Assembly (NCBI GenBank): GCA_001600695.1
Contig: BCKQ01000001.1
Coordinates: forward strand, 1,268,722 to 1,332,721
Length of the DNA stretch: 64,000 nt
Direction of reading: 5' to 3'
From: Ascoidea asiatica
Lineage: Eukaryota; Ascomycota; Saccharomycetes; Ascoideales; Ascoideaceae
Numbering within the stretch: the first letter of the stretch is position 1; every line of letters starts with the position of its first letter. This document shows, one piece after another, positions 52,066-63,600 of the stretch. Position numbers and translations under genes: made by a program. Under the pieces are notes generated by a model. It was given only the letters and a program-made list of their open reading frames with translations. It was not told where the DNA came from and did not search any database.

Positions 52066-55000
52066 CTACATAATCTCTTCAAAAAATTTTAAATCCCTGA
52101 TTAAATAGTTTTCTTCAATTTCCACTGATTTCCATAAAGCATTTTGTAAATATGTAAAATCATTAATTTTTTTATAAATTTCAGATAAACAAAACCATAA
52201 TTTATTATTATTATAATAATAATAATCATTAATAAAATTTTCTAATAAACATTTTACTCTTGTTAATGCAATAAGTTTGTCTTCTTCACTTAAAAATAAT
52301 TTATTATAACTCAGAATTTCTGTTTTTAAATTTGAAAAATTTTTTGAAATTGATTTAGAATTATTATATTCTATACTTGTTGAAATTGTATCTTTATCAT
52401 CTTCAAAATCGGAATCATCATTATCCGAATCATAAATACCATCAATATCATTATTTTTACCATAATGACTTTCTTGACTTGAAACACAAGCTAATCCTCC
52501 ACTTTCAAAATCAAATCCATCATCTTGATTTCTAGAAAAATTGAAACCTTCTGTATTATTTAATTTTAGAGATATAAGATCATCATTATCTCCTAAAATA
52601 ACTTGTGCTAATCCTATAACTGCATCAAAATATTTCTCATCATTTTCTAAAATATTTTCAAATTCTTTCATTATTATTTTTTTTCTATTTTGAATATTAT
52701 TCAAAATTTCCTTTTTTGATGATAAACTTTCCAGACAATTTACACTCAATATTGAAGCAAGTTCATTATCATTTAAATTTAATAATAAATATCCAAAACA
52801 TGATCTTGTTGAAGAATTGGATTGAAAAAAATTCTCTGCTTCAGTTATTGAATTTTCACTTTCATGAAAATGACCCATTTTTAAATAAAATACTGAAACA
52901 ATTAAAAATATTTGTTGTAATAAAACTTTTTCAAATACAGAATTATAATTACTTATTGTTATTGGATCTGAAGAATCTGAAATATTTTTTTTATATACAC
53001 TTAAACCATTACTTGATAATTGAGGTAAAGGTTCAAGATTTGAAGATTCACTTGATTTTGTTGAAGAAAAATGTCTAGATCTAGCTCTTCTTAATGATCC
53101 AATTGCATTTTTAGGTTTCAATGTAACTTTAGTTATAGATTTAGTAAGTGAATTCATTTCTAAATCATCTGCACTAGATTTTCTTTTAGAACTTAATCTA
53201 TGACTTGATGTTCCCTTCATCATCATTGATAATGAAAGAAATTTTCTTCTTTCTGAAGAATTTGGAGATATTGAACTTCCATTTTGTTCATCATTTTTTA
53301 TTGATTTATTATTATTTATTGGAGAAATTGAATGTCCATTGATATCAATAGAATTTTTTAATAATGATTTTTGTTTTTTAGTAAAATCTGGCATTAATTC
53401 ATTCTTTCCATCATTAAAAAAATTATTATAAAGATGAAATAATTCTGGTGTTCTTTCGAATGATTTTTGTAATCCTTGAAATCTTTCGCCTGCGAAAATC
53501 TCTGTAATATAAATTTGTAAAATATCATATTTTACTTCATTAGATATTAAAATATCATCAATAATATCCATATTATTTTTTGTAAATAAATCAAGTAATT
53601 TTGATTTTGAATCTAAATAATATTCTATTAAATCTTTTGTCTTTTGTAAAATTTGTAAAGTTTGAGTTGAATTACTATCAAATTCACCATAATTACTTGT
53701 TAAAATTAAATATGAAGTTTCATCATCAGAAGTTTTTAATGAAGATCTAGATTCAATTGAAGCAATTAAAATTATTAATAAATTCCAACCTTTAAAAAGC
53801 CATTTATTTTTTAATAATATTTGTTTTAATAAATTTATAGAATTATTATATTGAAAAAGTTTTGCAGATATTAAACAATAATCAAAATACATTGGTATTG
53901 AATTAAAATTATTTAAAATTAAAGCATTTGTAAAATCAGTTTTTAAAATTTTATTTAATCTTTTATATATAACACATGAAGATTTAAAAGATGAATTAAT
54001 ATTAGTTGAATTACCATTAAATGATGTTAAATTATCTTTATAAATTATTGAATTATTTTCAGTTATTAAATTTGGCATATATTTAATTTTAAAAATTTCA
54101 GATTTCGCTATTGCATAATAACCATTAGATAATGTATTATTAATATTTTGAGGAGTTACTATTTTTTCATTTGATTTTCCATTTAAAATTAATGAAAGTA
54201 TATCATTATCATTTTCATCAATAGGATTAATTATTGTAATATTTATAGAATTTTGAACTTCTAATAAATTTTCTCTGAGAAATACTTGACATTTATCAAT
54301 TAATTCAAATAAATCATTAGTTAATAATGAATGAAATTTATTTGAATCTTCATTATTAATTTCTGAATTAGAATTAAAATTATTATAAATATGAGATAAT
54401 GAAGTTGGAGAAATATTTTCAGATAAATATATTAAAAAAGTAGAATAAATTTCAATATATGATAAAAGATCTAAATCTTTTTTATTATTACCAATTGGAT
54501 CATTAATATCATTAATATCACCAATTTGATTTTCTTGATCATCTAATTCTTCTAAAACATCAGAAGAATCATTATTATTAATATTGGTGTTATTTGAATT
54601 AAGTTGAGATTTTCTATCAACTAAAAGATTTTTTTGAATATAAAAATCATATGTTTTAAAAATAGAAATTAACTCAATTATATTATTATAGTTATTGTTA
54701 TTTTTATTATTATCATTTTGATTTGAAAATGTATAAATTTTCAAAAAAATTAAATTATTCAATAATTTTGAAGATTGAAAAGTTTTTGATAAATAATTAT
54801 TAATTAAATTGATTAAAGTTGAACTATTAAATAAAGGAATATAATTTAAATTTTTTATAAGTAAATTATTATTTAATTCATCTTTACTTAAAATTATATT
54901 AAAAACATCAAAATTTTCTAAAATATTAAAATCTTTTAAATAATATTGATTAAATTTTTTAAAATAATCAAATTTATAAATATTTGTTAACAAATTTAAT

Positions 55001-56145
55001 AAATTTTCAATTTTATAATTAAATTGATTGGAAATTTTTGCAATTGGAAAATTATTATTTTCATTTGAAAAATTTGAAAGGTGATTATTTAAAAAATTAT
55101 TAAAATTTAAATTAAAATTTTTTTCAATATATGATTTTGAATAAAAATTTTGATATAAATAAGAAGATAAATGAATTAAAATTAAATTATTTTTATTAAT
55201 TTTTGATTTAAAATAATTAAATGATAAAGATTTATTTAATTTTAAAATTATTTTAAAATATAAATTATAAGAAATTAATAACCAATTATTTGCTTCAAAA
55301 TTTGAATGAATTGGTAAAGATAATAAATCATTATTATAAAAATCTTCAAAGATATTTAAAATCTTAACCAATTCTTGATTATTTTCATTTTCATTTTCAT
55401 TTTCATTATTTTCAGTTTCAGTTTCATTATTGATATTATTTTTAATTTTAGATTGATATAAATGATATAAAGAAGAAGTTAAAATTGAAACTTTTTTTAA
55501 AATTAAATATTGATAATAATTATAATAAATATTTGAATTATTATTAATATTTGTATTTGAAGTTTGAATATTATTTAATAATTTATTTAAATTTAAAAAG
55601 TTTTTTAAATTTTTTAAATTATTTGAATTGATTAAATTTATTGAATCATTAAAATCTGAATTTAAATAATATAAATAAGATAAAGATAAATTTATTGAAA
55701 TTAATTCAATTTTTTTAATTGGTAAATTATCATCATCAATAAATTTTGAATTTCTTGAAATATTATTAAAATTTATTAAATTTTTAATTTTTTTAATTAA
55801 ATTATTAATTGATTTATTATTTGAATTTAATGGATTTAATAATAAATGAATTAAATTTTCTTGAATAATTTGATTTTCTTGGTTATTTTGTTTTAATAAA
55901 ATTGAATTTATATCATAATCTATTAAGAATATTTGATGTAAATAAGATATAGAATAATTTAAATTTTGAGAAGGTAAATTTATTGGCCAACCGCCATAAT
56001 ATCTCATAAGTATTAAATCATCATCATTTATATTATTTATATTATTATTGATATTTGAATTATTTGTAATGATTGAATTTTTTTTTTCATTATTTATATT
56101 ATCAGAATTTTGATTATTTTGATTTTTATATTGATAATTTGACAT
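52066..56145 (-). CDS. YPP1: PI4-kinase complex scaffold Ypp1
   Basis: Ypp1 (TTC7 type) recruits the PI 4-kinase Stt4 with Efr3 to plasma-membrane patches. The predicted protein has 1359 residues, longer than yeast Ypp1 (817), with Asn-rich low-complexity inserts. The start segment LMRYYGGWPINLPSQ leads into helical repeats. TPR-like helices occur at residues about 800-960 (LFKGWNLLIILIASIES, then DLIEYYLDSKSKLL and EIFAGERFQGLQKSFER), and a further C-terminal set (QIFLIVSVFYLKMGHFHES through LWFCLSEIYKKINDF). The assignment rests on this repeat pattern. I am fairly, not completely, sure. Confidence 0.72.
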   Translation of the reverse strand: MSNYQYKNQNNQNSDNINNEKKNSIITNNSNINNNINNINDDDLILMRYYGGWPINLPSQNLNYSISYLHQIFLIDYDINSILLKQNNQENQIIQENLIHLLLNPLNSNNKSINNLIKKIKNLINFNNISRNSKFIDDDNLPIKKIELISINLSLSYLYYLNSDFNDSINLINSNNLKNLKNFLNLNKLLNNIQTSNTNINNNSNIYYNYYQYLILKKVSILTSSLYHLYQSKIKNNINNETETENNENENENENNQELVKILNIFEDFYNNDLLSLPIHSNFEANNWLLISYNLYFKIILKLNKSLSFNYFKSKINKNNLILIHLSSYLYQNFYSKSYIEKNFNLNFNNFLNNHLSNFSNENNNFPIAKISNQFNYKIENLLNLLTNIYKFDYFKKFNQYYLKDFNILENFDVFNIILSKDELNNNLLIKNLNYIPLFNSSTLINLINNYLSKTFQSSKLLNNLIFLKIYTFSNQNDNNKNNNNYNNIIELISIFKTYDFYIQKNLLVDRKSQLNSNNTNINNNDSSDVLEELDDQENQIGDINDINDPIGNNKKDLDLLSYIEIYSTFLIYLSENISPTSLSHIYNNFNSNSEINNEDSNKFHSLLTNDLFELIDKCQVFLRENLLEVQNSINITIINPIDENDNDILSLILNGKSNEKIVTPQNINNTLSNGYYAIAKSEIFKIKYMPNLITENNSIIYKDNLTSFNGNSTNINSSFKSSCVIYKRLNKILKTDFTNALILNNFNSIPMYFDYCLISAKLFQYNNSINLLKQILLKNKWLFKGWNLLIILIASIESRSSLKTSDDETSYLILTSNYGEFDSNSTQTLQILQKTKDLIEYYLDSKSKLLDLFTKNNMDIIDDILISNEVKYDILQIYITEIFAGERFQGLQKSFERTPELFHLYNNFFNDGKNELMPDFTKKQKSLLKNSIDINGHSISPINNNKSIKNDEQNGSSISPNSSERRKFLSLSMMMKGTSSHRLSSKRKSSADDLEMNSLTKSITKVTLKPKNAIGSLRRARSRHFSSTKSSESSNLEPLPQLSSNGLSVYKKNISDSSDPITISNYNSVFEKVLLQQIFLIVSVFYLKMGHFHESENSITEAENFFQSNSSTRSCFGYLLLNLNDNELASILSVNCLESLSSKKEILNNIQNRKKIIMKEFENILENDEKYFDAVIGLAQVILGDNDDLISLKLNNTEGFNFSRNQDDGFDFESGGLACVSSQESHYGKNNDIDGIYDSDNDDSDFEDDKDTISTSIEYNNSKSISKNFSNLKTEILSYNKLFLSEEDKLIALTRVKCLLENFINDYYYYNNNKLWFCLSEIYKKINDFTYLQNALWKSVEIEENYLIRDLKFFEEIM

Positions 56146-57150
56146 ATTGAAATACTAATTTAGAGTGATGTTTTATGTTTATATTGACTGAATTATTGTA
56201 ACTTTTGATATGGTAATTAATTAAGGCTCTATTTGAAAAAAGATGGAAATCTTAATAAAATAAAAAGAAATGAATCTGATATATATATATTTGAAATTAA
56301 AAAATTTTCAGTAATAAATCTTTGAGATTTAAAAGAAGTTCAAAGAAAGTGATAATTTATGAGTAATCGAATACCTTTTATAAAAGTAAATAAGCTGAAA
56401 ATTTTTAAAAAGTAGATAAACTAAAGGAATAAAAACGAAAGAAGAAGAATATTAGTATATTATTATTTGATTATTTGATTATTTGATAATTTGAATGAAT
56501 AATCGATTGAAATCAAAATTAGATGATATGAAATGAATTAAAATTTGCTTAGATGTATTGAATTGAAATGAATTGAATAAAAGATAGTGAAAAAACAATG
56601 AAAAACAATGAAAAACAATGAAAATCAGTAAATAAAAGGTTAAAACAATAAAATAATGCTCGTTCAGACTGCAATCTGAGTTTTAAAACTGAGTTTTTCT
56701 ACGCAGTTGGCGTTTGTTTGGACCAGGTTTAAAAAGGAGGATGTAAACAAACTGCGAGCACACCACACCTGGCCAGAGCTAACAGTGAGGAAGGGGTCAC
56801 GGGACCAGGATGAAAAATGTGGGTCGGGGTGCTAAGAGGTGTGTAGAGGTACACCCACAGAAGTGGGTTTAAAAAGAAGTACCGCAAGTTCGGTCTCAAA
56901 AGGAATGCCACAAATATGGTCTTGCCTCTAGAAAACCCATGATTATGGTCTCGTTTAAATTTTTGGAAATGGAGTCCATGTTTATGGTACTACTCTGCTA
57001 CCGCCTAATAATAACATTAATAACTTACAAATAGTATAACAATAAAAAATATATAACAAACATTACAAGAATTACAAATAAAATAATAAAATAATAGAAA
57101 AATAATACAATAATACAACACAAAAAAAAAAACAGAGTCTCAATATTATT
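56146..57150. promoter_or_regulatory. YPP1 promoter with a GC-rich island
   Basis: Both flanking genes are on the minus strand, so this serves YPP1. From about 56650 to 57000 it is GC-rich. It holds GGTCTC at 56892-56897 and 56947-56952 with a GGTCTT between at 56919-56924, spaced 27 and 28 bases, each preceded by ATGG or CGG. The rest is AT-rich with AAAACAATG repeats (about 56590-56630). Confidence 0.45.
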
Positions 57151-60100
57151 TTAAAAATAACTAACATAAAGACATCTACCATCTAAAAATTGTCCATTTA
57201 ATCCTTTAACTGCACCTTGAGCTTGTTCATTAGAATTATATTCAATAAAAACTTGAGTTACAATACTTTCATCATACTTTGATTTGATGAAATTAATTTT
57301 ATGAATTTGTCCATAATTCTTAAAAATTTCTTTAAAATATCTTTTAATTGAAGCTACTTCAATTTCATTTTTTGGTAAAACTAAAAGATTATCAATTAAA
57401 ATTCTTCTACTTTCCTCATGATAAAAATCAATATCAATAAAATATTCTTTTAGTTTTAATCTATAATTATTTTTTTTTGTACATTTGACTTTTTCATTAT
57501 TTTTTGAAAAATATAATTTTGATAAATATGTTTTAAATAATATTGAATCTTGTAAATTCCCAAAATGTAAAACTGGTAAAATTGAATCTTCAAATTTAAA
57601 TTTAGTTACTTTAACAACATCTAAATTAAATATTTTTTTAATTGATTCTTTAATATCTGATAATTTGGTATGTGATCGAAATTGACAATTTTTTATTATT
57701 AATTTATTTGATGGTGATTCTGCTGATTTACAATTACAATTAAAAATTCTTGGATCATTTAATAATAATGTTAATTTGACTTCTTGACTTAAAAGTGTCA
57801 AATCTTTAATTGCATTTAATATTTCTTCACTATCAACTCCTTTATCACAAACAATCATTCCACTTCCAGTAAGTTTAGATAAATGATCTTTTAGAAAAAT
57901 TATTTTAAATTTACATCTTGCAGTTCCTCCTTTTAAACTTGTTTTAGTATTCTTAGCTACTAAATCTTCATATTCTTCAATCTCTTCAATATCTTCACTT
58001 CCACAACTTTCATTATCATTATCAACCTGACAAAGACCGGCTGATTCAAGTTCTTTTTGAGAATCATAAACTAAATTACTTTCACAATGTTTCAAAATAA
58101 AAGTTTTAAATAATATTATAAGAAAAAGTTCATCTAATTTTAAAATTTTATTTCTCCCAGGCTCATCATAATCTTTTTTGGAAATTAAATAATGAACCTC
58201 TCCTTTATGAAATTCATTTAAAATAAATAACTTATTTAAATTATAATCCACTTCCATTTCTCTACTTTCTTTAGTAACTATACAATCAACTAATTCATTT
58301 ATTTCATCAAAATTTTCAATATGAAAATTAATAACTGATTTTTCATTTTTTTCCAATGAAAAAAAATATTGTCTAACTGAATAAATCGATTCTTGATTTA
58401 AATCGTTAGTTTCAAAAAAATTTGGAGTTTCTTTGATAAAATTTGATATATTTTTTAAAACTTTATCAAAATATGGTAAATTAATTTCACCTTCTGTTAA
58501 AAATTCATTTCTAGATTTTCTAATTCTATCAATATTTGGACTACCAATTGTATCAATAATATCACCTGTTGAATTGTTATTTTCATCTTTTCCAGCTCTT
58601 ATTAAAATTTTCTCTTTTATTGGATCACAATTAGTATATGGCAGATCATTTTCTGAAGAATTAAAAAATAATTCCCAATTTTCAAAATAAAAATCAAAAT
58701 TTTCATAATATATTATATCCTTTAATGCTTGATTATAAAATTTTATAGATAATGAACAATCTGGATGTGCATCATTCATCATTTTTCTATAAATTTGGTT
58801 CCAATGTATATAATTATATAATTTTTTTTTTCCTTCATATGATGCAACTAAATCTGGTGCTTTACTTTTTTTATGTGTATCAATTGTAGCTCTATATAAT
58901 ACTTGTAATTTTAAATAAAATCTAGCTTGCCATTTTAATCTTGAGATTCTTTCTTTTTCAACAATAATATCTTTTCCTCCTTCTTTTTCTCTAATTTTGG
59001 TATTTATTCCTCTATTTCTACTTCTAGGTTTATTAGATTTTGTTTTAGTTATACTTTTATTACTATCAGATGTATAATTAGTATTATCACTAGATATTAT
59101 TGAATCATTATCTTGTGATGATAAAGAAGTTTGTTTAGGATTTGATAAAACAAATCGAAAATGATTACTTTTTTCCCCGTAATATCCTTTTGGAAATAAT
59201 GGAACTGAACCTTTTATAAAATTAGAGCTTGGACTTTCAGATTTGATTGAACTAATATTACCAGTGGATAAATTAAGATTCGGTACCATTATTGGAGCTG
59301 GAATAATATTAGGTGATGTAAAGTTTGAATTTCGTCTTCTTCTTTTATTAACTTTCTCAGAAGTAGGTAAATAAAATGATCCATATAAAGCAAATTTTGG
59401 AACAGGTTTATTTACAGAAGAATTTATAGTATCACTTAGATTTTCAGATTCTTTAGGTCTATTGAAATTTGATATAAATGGATCTTTTCTTGAATTTCTT
59501 AGTTTAATTTTTGGACTTCCATTTTTAGTAGATAACCTAGGTAATGCAACAGGACTTTCATCTACAGAAAATCCTACAGATGCTTTCGAATTATTATTAA
59601 AAGATTTATCATTAGTATTAATATTCGTTTTGATATTAGGCTGGTTAACAGATGTAATTCGAGCTAAAGGAGTATGAGGAGATAATTTTTGAATAATTTT
59701 ATCGGTAGAATTTACTTGCTTGTTTTTCTTATCAAATTCTTTATATTTCTCTAAAATGTTTCTAGAATATTTCTCTAAAGATTTTTTATTGTATTTTTCT
59801 AAAGAATTTTTATTATGTTCCAATATATTTTTTTCATACATTTTTATGGTCATATATTGAGTCGGAGGTTCAACTTCAGAATCCATAATAATATCATCGC
59901 CATCATCGGAAGGATTTCTATTATCTTTTTTATGAACTATATTTGGCTCCATTGTACTTGAAAGCTCACTTGGACTTTTACTAGAAATATCATTTGAAGT
60001 TGTATTTGAAACTTTAGTTGAAATCCTTTCTGGAATATTTTCAGTAGACAGAATTTTATCAGAAGAAGTTTCTTGATTATTTTGGCTTTGAACAGAACTT

Positions 60101-60934
60101 TCATGATTATTATGTGAGATAGGCTTAGAGATTGAATTTTCTATTTTATTACGCTCTAATTCCAATTCCAATTTATCTTCTTTATTTCTTAAAGGTTTTG
60201 AATAATTTGAATTTGAAGGAGAAGTTTTTTTTGATGATGAATCAGTTGAGTTTATCAAAGAAGGTTTCAATTGTCTTTCAAATTTTAGATCAATTGGATT
60301 TATAATTGAATTAACTTTTAAATCTGCAACATTTTTTTTAATGATTCTTTTGATATCCTTTAATGGAAATGTCATTGTATTATTAATTTTATTATTAATT
60401 TTATTTTTATTTTTATTATTACTATCATTATTATCATTATTATTATTAGAATTGAAATTATTTTTGCTATTTTTGAAAAGAAGATCATTAATAGAATTTA
60501 AAGAATTTTGACGAAGATAATCAGATATTGGTAAAATAATATCTTTATCTTCACTTGAATCTTTAGTTTGATTACAGTTAGAATTAAAATTTTCAGGATT
60601 TGAATTTAAATTATTGTTAGTGTTAGAGTTATATGTAGTATTCAAAAGGTCATTTGAATTTGAATTTGAATTATTATCATTGGAAGAATTTGAAAGATTT
60701 GAATTTTCATTATTAAGTTTATTTAATTTTTTATTATTTTCATGATAAGAAATTCTTTTACGTTTTCTTGGTTCATCAATAATATTTTCAACTGATAAAA
60801 ACAGTTTATCATCTAATAAATTTTTTCTTAATTTTTTTTCATTAACTATTGGTTCAGTAACATATTCATAAAATTGTTTTGTAGATTTTTTTTTATTTTT
60901 ATCTTTAAATTGATCAATGTTATTAATAATTGGC

Positions 60935-60993
<59 letters not shown>

Positions 60994-62154
60994 TTGAATT
61001 TGAAAAGGTGCTGGAGTTGGATTTAAAAGTAAATTTGTATCTTCTGGAAATTCAATTTTTGTAAAAGAAGTTAATTTACGAGTTGTACCAGTTACAGAAA
61101 TTGGATATTTTCTTGGTCTACCAATTGATTTTATTTTTTTCTTTTTAATGTTATTATTGTTACTGTTTATGATTGGAATTGTGGGTTTCTTTTCAGTAAT
61201 TTGAGTTTCTTTATTTGATTCATTTTTTGACTGAGTCTTTGATTCAATATCTTTTTCAAATTCATTACTATTATTATTATTACTATCTTTATTATTATTT
61301 TTATTATTAATGTTATTATCAATTATGAATTTTGATGTTGATTTAATAATATCCTTGGCAGTATTCAAGTTCTTATTACTTGAAGTAATACTAGAAGTAT
61401 TACCTAAGGTATTTTTATTATTATCAATTTTAGTTATTGTATTTGTTTTGAAATTTATTTTAACTAAATTACCAGAATTTTTATTACTTTTGTTATTGTT
61501 ATTCTTATTGTTAATGTTATTGTTGATATTATTATTGGGATTAATAGGAGAAGTAATTGAGAAATTTTGTAAATTTTTATTAAAATTTAAAAAAAATAAA
61601 AGTTTTTCATTATTATTAGAATTATTAATAATATTTATAAAAATTGGATTAATTTTAATATTTAAATTATTATTGAATAAATTTTTTAATAATTTTAAAA
61701 AATTTAAATTTAAAATTGTATTTTTAAAAAAATTATTTAAATTTAAAAATGTTGAAATATTTTTTAATAAATTTTCAATTATAAAAATTGTATAATAAAT
61801 GTTATTATTTTCATTATTTTCATTAATTGATTGATTAATTATTTGATTATCATCGATTATAATTAATTGAAAGATTAATCTAATGATAAAAATTAAAGAA
61901 TTTTTTTTTAATTGAATTGAATTTGAACATAAATTTAAATTTAAATTTAAATCTTGATTTGAATCTATTATATCAAGAGCTAATAATTTTGAAAAATTTA
62001 ATAAAGTAATATTTTGAGTAAAAGATCTTTTTGCAATAGTTATATCATAGTTAGATAAATTATTTTCAACATTATCTAAATTATTAATTTGAATATTATG
62101 ATTGTCAGTGTTTGTATTAGAATTTAGTGTATCTTTAGATTTTTCTGAAAGCAT
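57151..62154 (-). CDS. Uncharacterised AT-hook/RRM-like nuclear protein
   Basis: I cannot name this 1667-residue protein. An N-terminal helical region (about residues 40-195) is Leu/Ile/Asn-rich. A long disordered Ser/Asn region follows, with an AT-hook GRPRKYP near 345-351, KRKRISYHENN, and a poly-Asn run encoded by a TTA repeat at about 60941-60995. From about 1080 on it looks folded: LKWQARFYLKLQVLYRATID, then HWNQIYRKMMND. Near 1475-1560 a RRM-like segment (LIIKNCQFRSHTKLSDIKES) is followed at the C-terminus by a RRM-like domain ending QGAVKGLNGQFLDGRCLYVSYF-like residues (truncated here). The combination suggests a chromatin or RNA-bound nuclear regulator. Confidence 0.6.
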
Positions 62155-63600
62155 ATTTAAAATATTAAATATTAAATATTAAATATATAATGATAAGGAG
62201 ATATATATATTTTTTTTAAGAATCAAAATTTGATAGGTTTCTATGAAAATTCTCCTTTAAACATAAATATAAAATGTATTTATATTTTATAATTCATATA
62301 ATATATTTTTATATATTGCAGTGTAATGAGTAGAAGATTTATATATGTATAGAATATAGTAAGTATTATTAAAATGATAGGGTGGGATAATTTCTAGGAT
62401 AAATTTACAGAAAAAAGAGTATGAATGTGAATAGAGTGAGATAAATATGCAGTAGTGAAGTGAGTTGAGTGTATTAAAAAAATTATGAAAAAAGCCAATA
62501 ATTAAAGTTACTTAATGAATTATGATAAATTTACTGTCAGAATACAGTGAAAAAATATAATTTAATAAAATATATAGAAAAAAAAAAGTATTATTTTTTC
62601 TTATGATGGATTTAAAATAATTGATATGTTTTTTTATCTTTTTTAATTGTTTATAGATATGATTTTAAATTTTTTTTCATATATTTACAAAGTTCTTTTT
62701 TACTAACTGTAGGAATAAAACAAATCTGAGATTAGAATTGTAAAAAAAAAAGAATAAAGAAAAGTAGAATTTGAATAAGAAAATAATTTTTATAAGCAAT
62801 TGAAAAAATAAATTAGATGGAAATGAAAAATGAATTGATTAATTGAAATACAAAAGAATTAAAATAAGTAAAAGATGATAAAAAGAATGAATAGAGAAAC
62901 TAAATTACCTTTGTTTTTTATGTTTTTTATATTTTTTAGGATATGATCTGAAGTGGTTGGGAATTGGTGGTATATTTCTGGAACCCTCAATGGAGGTTTG
63001 GAGATTACGCGCTTTAAAACTCAGGGAAGTAAATACACGAAGAGAAACAAAGAAGAAACAGACAGGAAATAAAGAGGAAAGAAAGAGGAAATAAAGAGGA
63101 AAGAGAGAGGAAAGGGTAGCTGAGAAGTGGTCTCGTGGTGATCAGGTGAGTACAGTGGAGCCAGAAATGCGGGAGCAGTTACCGGAGTGGGCGCTTAAGA
63201 AATAAACAACCACAAAAGAGGGCAATATACAAAAGAAGATGTAAAAAGAAGATGTAAAAAGAAGATATAGACATAGTAGATATAGACATAGATATAGAAA
63301 CAGGTATAAAACAAGTAAGCGCTACAATACAATATATCCAATCACACACAAAATCACAGAGATATAAACTAAAAGAGATTATGATAACAGTATTTTATCC
63401 ATAACTCTCTTCTATTCATTGATATGTCAGAACTCCAGATTTTGGATTCCACTCTCATTTTCATACTCATTTCATGATAGCGTAAAAAAACCATTCAAAT
63501 ATAAAATATCATCAATACAACCTCCCTCTTAATTTTCATTTTATCTAAACTTAGATTCAAATTTAGTTTCGGTTTATTAAATATTTTTTAAGATAAGCAA
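62155..63600. promoter_or_regulatory. Divergent promoter between the AT-hook protein and the zinc-cluster gene
   Basis: Mostly AT-rich; an ARS-like T-rich stretch lies near 62915-62940. A GC-richer patch at about 62990-63210 contains GGTCTC at 63129-63134. GAAGATGTAAAAA repeats occur near 63230-63275. No gene is supported. Confidence 0.4.
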
